A DNA stretch of 64,000 bases from an uncultured Flavobacteriales bacterium (GTDB lineage Bacteria; Bacteroidota; Bacteroidia; Flavobacteriales; Flavobacteriaceae), in assembly GCA_913063255.1 (NCBI GenBank), contig CAJXYJ010000001.1, positions 38,628 to 102,627 of the forward strand, read 5' to 3'. Shown piece by piece: positions 34,789-44,805 of the stretch (its first letter is position 1; each line of letters begins with the position of its first letter). Under the pieces are notes generated by a model. It saw only the letters and a program-made list of their open reading frames with translations. It did no database searches and was not told the origin of the DNA. A program made the position numbers and the translations under genes.

Positions 34789-35211
34789 TTAATTTACGGC
34801 AACAATATTTCCTTTTATTTTAAGGGTTTTCCGGCTTAGGTTTGCGTTAGAACTTACCGTAACTGTTTTGGTAAATGCACCCACCTTTTTGGTGTTGTAT
34901 TTTACTTTTATTTCGCCTTCTTCACCAGGCATTATTGCTTCTTTGGAATAGGTGGGAACCGTACAACCACAACTTGTCTTTACATCTGAAATAATTAAAG
35001 GCGCATTTCCGGTATTGGTAAATGTAAAAACTCTCAATCCGTCTGTTCCTTTTTCAATAGTGCCATAGTCTAAGACTTCGGTTTCAAAATCGATACTGGC
35101 TGTTTTTTTAGCAGAAGCTAAATCTTGAGCTTGTAAGCTTGCTAGACCAAATACAGTTAATAATAAGAATACTTTCATTGCACTTAGTTTTTTGTTTACT
35201 GTTAATTTCAT
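34789..35211 (-). CDS. DUF1573 domain secreted protein
   Basis: 140 residues. N-terminal signal segment (MKVFLLLTVFGLASLQA after a short basic lead; a start at the internal Met 12 is possible) and one DUF1573 immunoglobulin-like domain: 'DYGTIEKGTDGLRVFTFTNTGNAPLIISDVKTSCGCTVPTYSKEAIMPGEEGEIKV'. The conserved Cys-Gly-Cys pair is present. Such proteins are abundant periplasmic or surface proteins of Bacteroidota with no settled function. Monocistronic, with its own terminator. Confidence 0.9.
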   Translation of the reverse strand: MKLTVNKKLSAMKVFLLLTVFGLASLQAQDLASAKKTASIDFETEVLDYGTIEKGTDGLRVFTFTNTGNAPLIISDVKTSCGCTVPTYSKEAIMPGEEGEIKVKYNTKKVGAFTKTVTVSSNANLSRKTLKIKGNIVAVN

Positions 35212-35311
35212 GATTAATGATTTTTTAGATTAATACTATTGCAAACATCAGTAAAACAATGAATGGTTTAAGAAAAATAGAGGTTGAAATAGGGACTAGT
35301 CCCTAGTTGAA

Positions 35312-36367
35312 TTATGATTTTAAGCTTTTTACTTCTTCTCTAGAAGTGACATTTAGTTTTTTATAAAGGTTGTTAATGTGGGTCTTTACAGTACTTACGC
35401 TAATAAATAATTCGGAAGCTATTTCTTTATTGGATTTGTCTTCTAAAATTAGATCCAATGTTTTTTGTTCTTGATTGGTAAGCTTTTCTTTTAAAAAAGA
35501 ACCTTTTTTAAGGGTCTTGTTTGTTTTAAAAAGATAGAAATTTATTAAAATGGAAAGAAATAATAGAAATCCAATTAAATAAAACCACCAAGAAATGGGT
35601 TTTTCTAAATCATGGTTCACTAAAAAAAGATCTGCTTTTATTTCATTTTCATACTGCTGAACATAATTGGAGTCCGGATATTTTTCTTGTAATCGTTTTA
35701 ACAAATCATCATAATAGTTATTTTCCTTTATATCTTTTAAATAATAAGCATATAGGTTGTTGCTTCGATCACTTAAAAAGGAATACATATAAAGTTCTGC
35801 CAAAGGCTCCTCTAGTTGTTCTCCATAATTTTGGAAGGTTGTAAACCATTTTTTTGAATTGATCTTTCTGTTAGCTTCACTTCTATAAGTTCCAAATGCA
35901 AAGCGCATATCGTTTTTAAGAGAATCTATTTTTAAAAATAAAGTTGCCTTTTCAGTATTGGATTCTATTTTGCAGAACATCTCATTATCAAAAGAAAAAG
36001 GGAAGAATAATATAGAAGTGTTATTTGCGATAAAAATAATTTCCTTACTATTAATGCAATGACCTGAAAAATGATTAATCTTTTGTTCGTCTTCTGGACA
36101 GGTATCTATATGGATGCGATATATTCTGTTTTGAAGGGGAAGATTATTTCCTTTAAACTGAAAATATCCTAAGGAATCAGGTGTTGCTTTAATTAAAATT
36201 TGTTCTGGATAAACTCCAGAAATTTTACGATAATCCTCAATTACAGACAAGTAAACTTTTCCGTTTTTTAAATCATCATTTACATAACCATCAAACTCAT
36301 ATTGAGCAATACTGAGTTGTGTAAAAAGAGCAAAAATGATGTAAATTATGGGTTTAAATATTTTCAT
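35312..36367 (-). CDS. LuxR-type HTH regulator with membrane anchor
   Basis: 351 residues from the ATG at 36367, which opens a good signal peptide (MKIFKPIIYIIFALFTQLSIAQ); the frame also has an upstream Met at 36388. The periplasmic part (~23-265) has no named domain, one transmembrane helix lies at ~266-287 (FYLIGFLLFLSILINFYLF), and the C-terminus is a LuxR/FixJ HTH: 'LTNQEQKTLDLILEDKSNKEIASELFISVSTVKTHINNLYKKLNV'. Bacteroidota use this layout for membrane-bound sensors that act directly on DNA. Target unknown. Confidence 0.85.
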   Translation of the reverse strand: MKIFKPIIYIIFALFTQLSIAQYEFDGYVNDDLKNGKVYLSVIEDYRKISGVYPEQILIKATPDSLGYFQFKGNNLPLQNRIYRIHIDTCPEDEQKINHFSGHCINSKEIIFIANNTSILFFPFSFDNEMFCKIESNTEKATLFLKIDSLKNDMRFAFGTYRSEANRKINSKKWFTTFQNYGEQLEEPLAELYMYSFLSDRSNNLYAYYLKDIKENNYYDDLLKRLQEKYPDSNYVQQYENEIKADLFLVNHDLEKPISWWFYLIGFLLFLSILINFYLFKTNKTLKKGSFLKEKLTNQEQKTLDLILEDKSNKEIASELFISVSTVKTHINNLYKKLNVTSREEVKSLKS

Positions 36368-36457
36368 AGGAAAAACGAAGATATACAAATACCTTGGTGT
36401 AACAAAAGGAATTTATTTTGGACATATAGCTTGATTATTAATCGTAAATTTGTAAAT

Positions 36458-36616
36458 ATGAGTATTTGGAGAGTAATTCTATCAATTTTATTTCCACCCT
36501 TAGCAGTCTTGGATAAAGGATGCGGTTCTATTGTTATTGTTCTAATATTAACTTTATGTGGTTGGATTCCTGGAGTTATTGCGGCACTTATTATTATAAA
36601 TAATCCTAAAAATTAA
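36458..36616 (+). CDS. YqaE/Pmp3 family small membrane protein
   Basis: 52 residues, MSIWRVILSILFPPLAVLDKGCGSIVIVLI and then LTLCGWIPGVIAALIII. Two transmembrane helices with the family's FPP-(L/I)-AV motif and GW-(I/L)-PG turn identify the Pmp3/UPF0057 family of stress-related membrane proteolipids. The ORF is open upstream to 36302, but the ATG at 36458 is six bases past a TAAATTTG -7 element (36445-36452) and gives the normal family length. The next gene follows after 3 bases. Confidence 0.88.
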   Translation: MSIWRVILSILFPPLAVLDKGCGSIVIVLILTLCGWIPGVIAALIIINNPKN

Positions 36617-36619
36617 TCG

Positions 36620-37354
36620 ATGTTACAAAAGAGTATTTTTCTTTTAGTGCTATTCTTAACACTGGTAAGTTGTCAATTTACCGAAACGATGATCATTAAT
36701 GAGAATGGAAGTGGCCGGATGTCAATTTCTATGGATTTAAGTGAAATGATGGCATTTAGTGGAGAAATGATGAGTGATTCTACCATGACTAAGATGGATA
36801 CGATCATTCCTTTTAAACATATATTAGAAGAAAAAAAGGATAGTATTGCGCAACTCTCTTCTAAAGAACAAAAAAAATTAAAAAGCCTTGAAAACTATAA
36901 TATTCATTTACTGACAGATCCTGAAACCAGCCAAATGGTTATCGATATTTACACTGATTTTAAAAATGTTTCTGAAGCTAATGATTTGATGAAAGCGTTT
37001 GATGAATCTGAAGGATTTATCCCAGGAATGCAGGATGGAGGTAGTAGTAATACTAGTGGAGACAATAATGTAGGAGTAATGTATTCTTATAAAAAAGGAA
37101 AATTTAAAAGAGATTCTTATATCATTGATCTCGAAAAACACCAAATTCAAATTGATAGTATAAAGGATGTTGAGTCTTTTATGAGCGGAATGACTTATAA
37201 ACTTAAATATACCTTCCCTCGAAAAATAAAAAAATCTTCTGTTGAAGATGCCACCTATTCTTTAGATGGGAAAACCATCGAAATGCAACGGTCTTTTATA
37301 GAATATATTAAAAATCCAGATGTCATGGATTTAGAAGTTGAATTGGAAAAATAG
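36620..37354 (+). CDS. Hypothetical lipoprotein
   Basis: 244 residues. Signal peptide with lipobox LTLVSCQ (Cys ~19), then 'MIINENGSGRMSISMDLSEMMAF', typical of a small Bacteroidota lipoprotein family that resembles bacterial translocon-like 'transmembrane beta-stranded' lipoproteins but has no known function. A Gly/Ser-rich linker lies at ~137-150. It starts 3 bases after the Pmp3 gene and ends 3 bases before lipB, so the three form an operon. Confidence 0.75.
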   Translation: MLQKSIFLLVLFLTLVSCQFTETMIINENGSGRMSISMDLSEMMAFSGEMMSDSTMTKMDTIIPFKHILEEKKDSIAQLSSKEQKKLKSLENYNIHLLTDPETSQMVIDIYTDFKNVSEANDLMKAFDESEGFIPGMQDGGSSNTSGDNNVGVMYSYKKGKFKRDSYIIDLEKHQIQIDSIKDVESFMSGMTYKLKYTFPRKIKKSSVEDATYSLDGKTIEMQRSFIEYIKNPDVMDLEVELEK

Positions 37355-37357
37355 GTT

Positions 37358-38065
37358 TTGAATAAGTCAATCGAAATACGAGAATTAGGTATAAAAGATT
37401 ATAAAGAGACCTGGGACTATCAAAAAGAGATTTTTAAAGATATTATCGATCTTAAAATTAAAAATCGAAGAGAAGATACAAATCTTGTAACTCCCAATTA
37501 TTTTCTATTTGTAGAACATCCACACGTATATACTTTAGGGAAAAGTGGAGATATTTCTAATCTTTTAATTTCTGAAGAAAAACTTATCGAAATTGGAGCG
37601 ACGTATTATAAGATTAATAGAGGAGGAGATATTACCTACCACGGGCCAGGGCAGGTTGTTGGTTACCCTATATTAGATTTAGAAAACTTTTTCACAGACA
37701 TTCATAAATACCTGCGTTTTCTTGAAGAGATGATCATTAGAACCCTAGCTGAATATGGTTTAAAGGGAGAACGGTCTAAAGGAGAAACTGGAGTTTGGTT
37801 TGATGTTGGTACTCCATTCGCTAGAAAAATTTGTGCCTTTGGTGTCCATGCAAGCCGTTGGGTTACCATGCACGGTTTTGCATTAAATGTGAATACCAAC
37901 TTGGGGTATTTTGATCATATGATTCCCTGTGGAATTAAAGGGAAAGCCGTTACTTCGTTGAATGTAGAACTGGGGATAAAAGAGATTCCTATTACTGAAG
38001 TCAAAGAAAAATTACTCTATCATTTTTCTGAACTGTTTGAAGCTGAATTGAATCAGAAAGCCTAA
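37358..38065 (+). CDS. lipB: Octanoyl-[acyl carrier protein]:protein N-octanoyltransferase
   Basis: 235 residues. Signature motifs of LipB: '[21 protein letters not shown]' split around the substrate site, '[23 protein letters not shown]', and '[13 protein letters not shown]', which contains the catalytic Cys; the Lys partner is in RKICAFG. It transfers octanoate from octanoyl-ACP to lipoyl domains, the first step of protein lipoylation. The frame opens with a TTG at 37358; no better ATG exists before the conserved region. Its stop is five bases before the convergent TapB-like gene end. Confidence 0.95.
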   Translation: MNKSIEIRELGIKDYKETWDYQKEIFKDIIDLKIKNRREDTNLVTPNYFLFVEHPHVYTLGKSGDISNLLISEEKLIEIGATYYKINRGGDITYHGPGQVVGYPILDLENFFTDIHKYLRFLEEMIIRTLAEYGLKGERSKGETGVWFDVGTPFARKICAFGVHASRWVTMHGFALNVNTNLGYFDHMIPCGIKGKAVTSLNVELGIKEIPITEVKEKLLYHFSELFEAELNQKA

Positions 38066-38069
38066 GCTT

Positions 38070-38765
38070 TTACTTATCAAATTTGGTTAATTCGCTATAA
38101 TTCATCAAGTTTCCTTTGTCGTCGTAAGATTCTTGTTTTACCATTCCAACCCTTTCTGCAATCCAGCTTTTGGTTGTGTGGCTCATTTTTTTCCCCATTA
38201 CATTAGATTCTGTTGTGGATTGTAGAATGATACAATTAAAGGTTCCAGCTGGAGTTGTTAAATTTTCTTCACCAATCACTTTTCGGTCTTTTGTAATTAC
38301 ATCTACATTCATTGACATACCGGCCATAGAAATTTTCATTTTCATTTCTGAATCTGGAAGTTCTTGACCAACTGTTAAGTCGTTTGGGATAATGATATTG
38401 GTCCCTGTAACTTCAGTCTCCATATCTTCAAATTGTTGAAGCATGCCCATGTTTCCTAAAGATTTAAAATCAATAGAGATTCCGTTTCCATCACAAGAAA
38501 TATCATAATAAAAATCTACGGTTTTATTTCCTTTTTTGTCTTTTGTATTTACTTTCATAGTTACAATTTCCAACCCACCATCTTCTTTGCGATAATTTGT
38601 AGTTGTGTAATCTATGGTTCCAGATAGCTTGCCTTTTTTATCGAAATTGGTGTATTGAAAAGTTATGCCTTCTTCAAAAGGGTAATATTTGCTACAATTG
38701 TTTTGTGCAAATCCCGAAAATGTAAATAGAAAAAATACGATAAGCGTTGTAAAAATTGATTTCAT
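38070..38765 (-). CDS. Secreted TapB/DUF3108-like protein
   Basis: 231 residues from the ATG at 38765, which gives a good signal peptide (MKSIFTTLIVFFLFTFSGFAQ); the longer frame to 38849 would overlap the next gene. Body: 'YYPFEEGITFQYTNFDKKGKLSGTIDY', 'GTNIIIPNDLTVGQELPDSEMKM', and 'TTPAGTFNCIILQSTTES', the pattern of the periplasmic DUF3108/TapB-like beta-barrel lipocalin-type family. Function not established. Converges with lipB. Confidence 0.75.
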   Translation of the reverse strand: MKSIFTTLIVFFLFTFSGFAQNNCSKYYPFEEGITFQYTNFDKKGKLSGTIDYTTTNYRKEDGGLEIVTMKVNTKDKKGNKTVDFYYDISCDGNGISIDFKSLGNMGMLQQFEDMETEVTGTNIIIPNDLTVGQELPDSEMKMKISMAGMSMNVDVITKDRKVIGEENLTTPAGTFNCIILQSTTESNVMGKKMSHTTKSWIAERVGMVKQESYDDKGNLMNYSELTKFDK

Positions 38766-38811
38766 AATTATGCAATTAATTAGTTGATCCGAAGTTACAA
38801 AAAATAATAAA

Positions 38812-41244
38812 TTATTGTATTTCGTAAAGAAGAATGTTTTTGGCGTCACCTTTTACAACAAAATTTGTTTTTCCTTTTTTAGTTGCATCCCCAAGATCTA
38901 TGGTAGAAGTTCCAAATAAAGGGAACCCATTACTTAACTCCCCCAATTTATTATATAGATATACTTTGTTTTCCTGTGTTTCAGTGATGGAGATATAAGT
39001 TCTTTGGTTCGCTATAAATATTTTTGGAGCAGTGTAAATTCCAAAAGGTAATTCGATCAATTTACCATTTATACGCATTAAATTGTCATCAAGTGTAACT
39101 TTAATTTTTCCTTTAATAGTAAACCAATATGCAGTAACATTTAGTTTTAAGGATGCTATTTTGCCTTCTTGAGAAATGCTATGTTTGGTATTGTCTTTGG
39201 TAATGATCACAAATTTTTTGCCTTCACGAGCTATTGGAATTTCAGAAAAATCAAAGGTTTTAGAAATCGTAATTCTTGGCTTCCCAATTCTATTTAAAAT
39301 GTTGAGTTTTCCGCTTTTTTCAGCAATTAATATATAGTCTTTACTTGCCATACGTATGTGCTGAGGAGCTAAGACAATATCAGATTTTGCTTTTTTAAAT
39401 TTAAATCCTTTCACTCTTTTCCCTTTACTATCCACCATAAAAACCTCATTCCCCTGAGTGATTAAAAAACGATATTTTCGATTATTATCATAATCAAATA
39501 CCGAAAGGGCTTGGGTAATATCATCTTTAAATTTTATAGGAAATGCATCCACATTCCTGCCAGTTCTGTCTAAAACATAAACAATGTTCTTGGTAGCAAA
39601 TGCCATTTGTTTTTTTCCGTTTCGCAATAAATCAACCTCTTGGATACTTCCTAAAATTGGGCTGTCCAATTTTTTAGTCCAAAGGGTTTTTCCGCTAGAG
39701 GATATAAAATAAAGTTTGTTGGTAACATCTTGTACAACGATATCTTTTCCCCCAGTTCTATGGTTGCTGAAGAAATTAATTTCTCCCATAATATCATCTT
39801 CCAATGGTATGCTAAACACCTGAGCTACTTTTTGGATCACTTGTTTTTTAGTAGTCACCGCTTCTTTACAAACCAAATTTACATGGGCAAAATCACGGTC
39901 AAAGCTAAACTGAAGTATCGCTAAAGGATATTTTTTAAAAGAAATAGATTCGATAGGAGTATGTAAAAGGCTTGAAATAGTTTTGGTGTAATTTCCGTTT
40001 AACTTCAAAATTAAGAGCGAAGATTCATCGCTTAATTGTGAAAGAGTTTCTTTGTAATACGATGTAGTTGCTAGGCAATTATTTGTTAAAAACGAATTGA
40101 TGATATGTTTGGCTATTTCTATAGTTTCAGAAAAGATAAAAAAGTGATCCAATTTAAATACGATATTGGGTTGTTCCTCTGTTAATAATGGAGAAAAGAG
40201 ATTTGAAAATAAATCGGGTTTTGTAAACTGATGGATTTCGACTCCTTTAAAATTTTCTAGAGGATTTATAAAATTGGCTAAGGCTTCTTCAGTTAACGAG
40301 GGGTCGATACTATTTAAAACCATAGCATTCCCATTTTTAAAACCTATCTTACTCACTTCATTTACAGATTCATATAAATACGCGCCTTCCTGATCTTTTA
40401 CTTTTATAGCACGAAACTGTTGCAAGTTTTTTTGAAAAAGATCAAAATCATTATAAGTCAATGAAATGACACTAATAGCATCTGTAGGAGTGATTTTAGC
40501 AATTTCGTTTCTTTGAGGTACGAGGTTTTTAAAAGCAGAAAGAACTTGAGGAATACTGTCATTTACCAAAACAACTCCCGAAGCATTAAGCGCATCTGGC
40601 AGCACTTCGACGTTTAAAGAAGCCCAAGATGCAAAATCAATTGTAGTGGATTCGTTAATCGAAATTTTATTTACAGGAAAAATAGAAGTAAAATCAGATG
40701 CGGTTTTTAAGTCATATATTTTCTGAAAAACAGGGTCTTTTTCATAAAGGCCATCGAGAGTATTTTTAATAATTTGTAGAGAGCTAGAAGCTATAAAAAC
40801 ACTGTCTTTTATTATATTAAAAAGTAGTTGATCGTTTATGGTAACTTGATGAATCGTATTTTTTTTATAGGATAAACGCTCTGTTTTTTTTTGGGGAATT
40901 GAATCTAAATTTAAAAGCCCAGATGACGGTTTGGTGATAAAAGTAAAATGATTTGCATTTTTAATTTCAGAAATACACAACAAACTTGTGGTATCTGGAT
41001 GAAGATGTTTTAAAAGCGAATTATCTTTAAAAAAAGAATAAGGTGGAGTGTTTTTTAGTTGGGAGAGGAGGCCATTGTTCTTGATGTCTGTTTTTAATAC
41101 TTCCAAATCCTGAATTTTAAAAACCAAGGATACCCCTTCTGGGATAAATTGAGAAAGCTTACCAGTTTTTTTAGAGGTATCCTCACAACTATAAAAAACA
41201 GTTATGACAAATAAAAAGAAAATGCTTTTCAGAAAAACGTTCAT
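38812..41244 (-). CDS. Large lipoprotein with C-terminal beta-propeller
   Basis: 810 residues. Lipobox VITVFYSC (Cys ~20). The N-terminal ~480 residues resemble the DUF3352-type module of lipoproteins that begin 'IPEGVSLVFKIQDLEVLKTDI'. The C-terminal ~300 residues are WD/PQQ-like blades: 'NKLYFISSSGKTLWTKKLDSPILGSIQEVD', 'NIVYVLDRTGRNVDAFPIKF', 'NEVFMVDSKGKRVKGFKFKK', 'GKLNILNRIGKPRITI', 'NKVYLYNKLGELSNGFPLFG'. A cell-envelope scaffold or assembly role is plausible, but no function is known to me. It lies upstream of the TapB-like gene and downstream of rnhB, all on the minus strand. Confidence 0.75.
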   Translation of the reverse strand: MNVFLKSIFFLFVITVFYSCEDTSKKTGKLSQFIPEGVSLVFKIQDLEVLKTDIKNNGLLSQLKNTPPYSFFKDNSLLKHLHPDTTSLLCISEIKNANHFTFITKPSSGLLNLDSIPQKKTERLSYKKNTIHQVTINDQLLFNIIKDSVFIASSSLQIIKNTLDGLYEKDPVFQKIYDLKTASDFTSIFPVNKISINESTTIDFASWASLNVEVLPDALNASGVVLVNDSIPQVLSAFKNLVPQRNEIAKITPTDAISVISLTYNDFDLFQKNLQQFRAIKVKDQEGAYLYESVNEVSKIGFKNGNAMVLNSIDPSLTEEALANFINPLENFKGVEIHQFTKPDLFSNLFSPLLTEEQPNIVFKLDHFFIFSETIEIAKHIINSFLTNNCLATTSYYKETLSQLSDESSLLILKLNGNYTKTISSLLHTPIESISFKKYPLAILQFSFDRDFAHVNLVCKEAVTTKKQVIQKVAQVFSIPLEDDIMGEINFFSNHRTGGKDIVVQDVTNKLYFISSSGKTLWTKKLDSPILGSIQEVDLLRNGKKQMAFATKNIVYVLDRTGRNVDAFPIKFKDDITQALSVFDYDNNRKYRFLITQGNEVFMVDSKGKRVKGFKFKKAKSDIVLAPQHIRMASKDYILIAEKSGKLNILNRIGKPRITISKTFDFSEIPIAREGKKFVIITKDNTKHSISQEGKIASLKLNVTAYWFTIKGKIKVTLDDNLMRINGKLIELPFGIYTAPKIFIANQRTYISITETQENKVYLYNKLGELSNGFPLFGTSTIDLGDATKKGKTNFVVKGDAKNILLYEIQ

Positions 41245-41396
41245 ACTTCAAAAATAATAAGGAATATCACTGTTTTAGTTATAAAATTGAAATGTTTTTA
41301 TACAGGTTTTTAACAATCAAAATAAGGAGTTATTATATTCAAGGATTCATTAGACTTTTTAGATTTACTCAGTAAAAAATAAACTATCCAATTGTC

Positions 41397-42011
41397 TTAT
41401 TTTCTAATATTAATAAGATCCATTTTGTATTGCTCGGGTAGGAGTCTAAAACTTTTGCGATGGTATTTAGTAATCCCATATTTTCTAATAGCTTCCCGAT
41501 GTTCTTTAGTGGGATAGCCTTTGTTTTGTTTCCAGTTATACATGGGAAATTCTTCATGAATTTTTTCCATAAAGGCATCTCTATAGGTCTTCGCTAATAT
41601 AGAAGCCGCTGCAATATGCAAATATTTACCGTCTCCTTTTATCACACATTCGTAAGGAATATTTTTATAGGGTTTAAATCGGTTGCCGTCTATGGCAATA
41701 AATTCTGGGGGCGAAGTAAGGAGGTCTATAGAATGATGCATTCCTAAAATAGAAGCATTTAATATGTTTATCTTATCAATTTCCTCCATCATAATATGAG
41801 CTACACCAAAACAAATAGCTTGCTCCTCAATGATGGGTTTTAATAATTCTCGTTTTTTTTCTGAAAGTTGTTTAGAATCTGTAAGGATTTTGTTTTTAAA
41901 ATGATCTGGTAATATTACTGCAGCAGCAGTTACAGGACCCGCCAAGCACCCTCGGCCAGCTTCATCGGTTCCACATTCTAATAACAGCGGGTTGATTTTT
42001 AATTTTAGCAT
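41397..42011 (-). CDS. rnhB: Ribonuclease HII
   Basis: 204 residues. Contains the RNase HII signature '[23 protein letters not shown]' with the first catalytic Asp-Glu pair (~15-16), '[14 protein letters not shown]', the second Asp in 'AIDGNRF' and the third in 'AKTYRDAFM'. It cleaves RNA-DNA hybrids, including single ribonucleotides left in DNA. Size and motif order are normal for the family. A GTG-free ATG start at 42011 is well placed. The porin gene diverges 62 bases away. Confidence 0.95.
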   Translation of the reverse strand: MLKLKINPLLLECGTDEAGRGCLAGPVTAAAVILPDHFKNKILTDSKQLSEKKRELLKPIIEEQAICFGVAHIMMEEIDKINILNASILGMHHSIDLLTSPPEFIAIDGNRFKPYKNIPYECVIKGDGKYLHIAAASILAKTYRDAFMEKIHEEFPMYNWKQNKGYPTKEHREAIRKYGITKYHRKSFRLLPEQYKMDLINIRK

Positions 42012-42046
42012 TTAAAAATAATACAATGTAATTCCATTCAAAAGTA

Positions 42047-42054
42047 TACCTTTG
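42047..42054 (+). promoter_or_regulatory. Probable -7 element of porin gene
   Basis: TACCTTTG matches TAnnTTTG and lies 20 bases upstream of the ATG at 42074. No good -33 TTTG is seen at the usual distance, so support is partial. Confidence 0.45.
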
Positions 42055-42073
42055 CTTTGTAAGTAAAAAATTG

Positions 42074-43972
42074 ATGAATAAACCGTTTTTAATATTTCTT
42101 TTTCTTTTTATTTCGGCATTTGTTTACTCTCAAGATGCGGATAGAAAAACACCAAAAAAGAAGAAAGAAAAACCTTCTATAACCTTATATAAAATCATTT
42201 CTGCCCAACGCGATACTACTTTTGTAGATACAAGTTTAAGCATTCAAAAAGAATATAAGTTTAATTATTTAAGAAGGGATATTTTTGAGCTACAAGAATT
42301 TGCGAATGTTGGTCAGACCTATAATACATTAGCCTACGATTTTAAGGAAACCAACTTAAAACCACTATTTGCAGCACAATCTCATCATTTTAATTATAAA
42401 GAAATTGAAGAGATGAAGTATTTTCATGTGCCAACTCCTTTAACCGAGTTGTATTTTAAAACCGCTTTTAAACAAGGACAACAGTTAGATGCGTTTTTTA
42501 CGATTAATACTTCGGAACAAGTTAATTTTTCTGTGGAATATATGGGAGTAAGATCCTTAGGCGCTTATCAAAATAGTTTGACCAGTACTGGAAATTTTAA
42601 ATTTACTTCTAATTATCATACAAAAAATAAAAGATATCAAATTCTTACTCATGTCGCTGCTCAGGATATTTTAAATGAAGAAAATGGGGGTCTCACAGAA
42701 TCTTCGATCGAACTTTTTACAGAAAATGTTAGTGATTTTACAGACAGAGGAAGATTAGATGTTAACTTTGAGGATGCAGAGAATTTATTAAAAGGGTTTC
42801 GGTTTTTTTTAGATCAGGAATATCATCTTATACCTAAAAAAGACAGCCTATCTCCAAGTAGTTTAAGCATTGGTAATAAAATAAGTTTTGAAGATAAATC
42901 TTATGTTTATCGTCAAGATAATCCTTTTGATGGTTTTGGAGAGTCATATGTAAATTCAGATTTAAACAAAAAAGTAAAACTAGAAGATTTTAATGTTCAG
43001 GCCTATTCTCGTTTTGAAAATTCTACAATTGGAAGTCTTACCGCTTTTATTGGGTATACCGATTACAATTATGGCTATAATACGGTATTGTATTTAGAGG
43101 AAGGAACCATTACTAACAGATTAAAAGGTGACCTAGTTCAAGCAGGAGCTTCGTATAAAAAGAGATTTGGAGGCTTTCAAGTGTTTGGAGAAGGTGCCTT
43201 AAATATTTCGGGCGGTTTAGATGCTAATTTTCTAAAAGCGGGAGCATCTTATTCAATCAATGAAAAAAACAGAGTTTCTGCAGAAATTAAATCTCATTCT
43301 ACTGCTCCTAATTTTAATTTCTTGTTATTCCAAAGTGATTATAAAAACTATAATTGGCAAACAAATTTTGATAATGTAAAGACGCAACAATTATCGGTTC
43401 ATTTGGAATCTAATAACATAGTAAATGCCTCGGTTTCATATTCTGGTATTGATGATTATGCTTATTTTACAATTAAGGAAAACGACTCTACACCAACGCC
43501 ACATCAGTATCAAGAACGTGTTGACTATGTAAAAGTGAAATTGCAAAAAGAGTTTCGTTATAAAAAGTTTGGATTAGAAAACACATTTCTTTATCAAGAA
43601 GCTTTAAGTGGTGAAGAAGTGTTAAACGTACCGCAATTTATAACTCGCAATACCCTGTATTTTCAAGACGAATGGTTTAAAAAAGCACTATTTGCACAAA
43701 CAGGGATCACCTTTAAGTATTATGCAAATTATAATATGAATGCCTACGACCCTGTATTAGCAGAGTTTTATGTGCAAAACGATCAGGAATTAGGAGGGAT
43801 TCCCTATTTTGATATTTTCTTTAATGCCAAAGTGAAGCAAATACGGTTTTACTTTAAATACGAAAACATTGGTGCGCTATTTACCAGTACAAAAGATTAT
43901 TTTGCAGCTTCGGGATATCCTTATCGAGATGCTGTGATTCGATTTGGTATTGTTTGGAATTTCTTTATGTAG
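42074..43972 (+). CDS. Putative porin (outer-membrane beta-barrel)
   Basis: 632 residues from ATG 42074 (a TTG directly upstream is also in frame). Signal peptide MNKPFLIFLFLFISAFVYSQ followed by a Lys-rich linker and 'SITLYKIISAQRDTTFVDTSLSIQKEYKFNYLRRDIFELQEFANVGQTYN', the conserved start of the flavobacterial 'putative porin' family. Alternating beta-strand pattern throughout and a terminal aromatic residue (FGIVWNFFM) support an outer-membrane barrel. Substrate unknown. It converges with the minus-strand lipoprotein gene across a strong terminator. Confidence 0.88.
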   Translation: MNKPFLIFLFLFISAFVYSQDADRKTPKKKKEKPSITLYKIISAQRDTTFVDTSLSIQKEYKFNYLRRDIFELQEFANVGQTYNTLAYDFKETNLKPLFAAQSHHFNYKEIEEMKYFHVPTPLTELYFKTAFKQGQQLDAFFTINTSEQVNFSVEYMGVRSLGAYQNSLTSTGNFKFTSNYHTKNKRYQILTHVAAQDILNEENGGLTESSIELFTENVSDFTDRGRLDVNFEDAENLLKGFRFFLDQEYHLIPKKDSLSPSSLSIGNKISFEDKSYVYRQDNPFDGFGESYVNSDLNKKVKLEDFNVQAYSRFENSTIGSLTAFIGYTDYNYGYNTVLYLEEGTITNRLKGDLVQAGASYKKRFGGFQVFGEGALNISGGLDANFLKAGASYSINEKNRVSAEIKSHSTAPNFNFLLFQSDYKNYNWQTNFDNVKTQQLSVHLESNNIVNASVSYSGIDDYAYFTIKENDSTPTPHQYQERVDYVKVKLQKEFRYKKFGLENTFLYQEALSGEEVLNVPQFITRNTLYFQDEWFKKALFAQTGITFKYYANYNMNAYDPVLAEFYVQNDQELGGIPYFDIFFNAKVKQIRFYFKYENIGALFTSTKDYFAASGYPYRDAVIRFGIVWNFFM

Positions 43973-44019
43973 AATTTGACACTTACGATTTTACCTAACA
44001 ATCCTTTAAAAAACAAAAA

Positions 44020-44057
44020 AGAGCTCTGTCAAAGTTTTAAACTTTGACAGAGCTCTT
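44020..44057. terminator. Strong bidirectional terminator
   Basis: A long perfect hairpin with arms AGAGCTCTGTCAAAGTTT and AAACTTTGACAGAGCTCT and almost no loop, between the convergent porin and lipoprotein genes. Flanking A tract on the left and T residues on the right allow function in both directions. Confidence 0.9.
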
Positions 44058-44081
44058 CAAGTATTTAATAAAATAATACTG

Positions 44082-44771
44082 TTAATTCAACTTAGTTAAA
44101 CTTGCAGCAATTGCTTCGGTGTATTTGTCTGCCGCCTTAATAGCATCTTTAGGGTCGGTTATTTTTGTAGTTGTTGCTGCTAACAATTGGTCACCATCTT
44201 CTCTATCAAGATTGTAAAATAAGGTTTCTAACACATACTTTTTAGTTGTAGAGGTATAGCTACTGCCCGTTCCATAATAAGCTCCAAAAGTTGAATAAGA
44301 ATAAGGGTTCATATAATAACTATTAAAACCACCATAATAGCTTGGATAATAAGAAGAGTAAGGCCCCATCATACCCATGCCCATATAGTCATTATAATAA
44401 TTTGTTGTAGTAGTTTCTTCATAATCTTTTAAGACACTGATACAAACTGCATCGTAACCTTCATAACCAAAAATATCACGAATTAGTTTTTGTCTTTCTT
44501 CTGTCATTTCTTTATCTGGATTCATTTTTGGGAATCTTGTAAAGCTTTCAGTTGCTTTGTAACCAGCGGCTCTTAGTTTGTTAGCAATACTGGTCTCAAA
44601 ATCTGCACGAACTCCAGCATCTGCAGTTCTGGCAATGACTAATATATTTCTGTCTTTTAAATCTTCTTTTGCATTTTCACCCTTCCAAGCACTTAAAACT
44701 TTAACTTGTGTATTACAAGCAGTAAATAAGGTTAGTACTAATGCGAATACGATGTAGTTTATTTTTTTCAT
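44082..44771 (-). CDS. Hypothetical lipoprotein with Tyr/Gly-rich tract
   Basis: 229 residues; lipobox FTACN at Cys ~19. 'VKVLSAWKGENAKEDLKDRNILVIARTADAGVRADFETSIANKLRAAGYKATES' looks like a DUF4136/LPP-type fold, an alpha/beta lipoprotein domain. Residues ~127-175 form a low-complexity Tyr/Gly/Met/Ser tract (YYGGFNSYYMNPYSYS). Then a strand 'YVLETLFYNLDREDGDQLLAATTTKITDP' and a final helix. Role unknown; anchored to a membrane facing the periplasm. Confidence 0.75.
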   Translation of the reverse strand: MKKINYIVFALVLTLFTACNTQVKVLSAWKGENAKEDLKDRNILVIARTADAGVRADFETSIANKLRAAGYKATESFTRFPKMNPDKEMTEERQKLIRDIFGYEGYDAVCISVLKDYEETTTTNYYNDYMGMGMMGPYSSYYPSYYGGFNSYYMNPYSYSTFGAYYGTGSSYTSTTKKYVLETLFYNLDREDGDQLLAATTTKITDPKDAIKAADKYTEAIAASLTKLN

Positions 44772-44805
44772 TTAAATTTTTTAAAAAGTTTCCTTGAAAT
44801 CCGAT

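Noticed and set aside
36302..36457. N-terminal extension of the Pmp3 gene
   Set aside because: The extension would overlap the regulator gene on the other strand and cover its own promoter; the family is about 50 residues long, matching the ATG at 36458.
41384..41578. 64-residue frame inside rnhB
   Set aside because: Shadow of rnhB in another frame on the same strand, no start region or motif.
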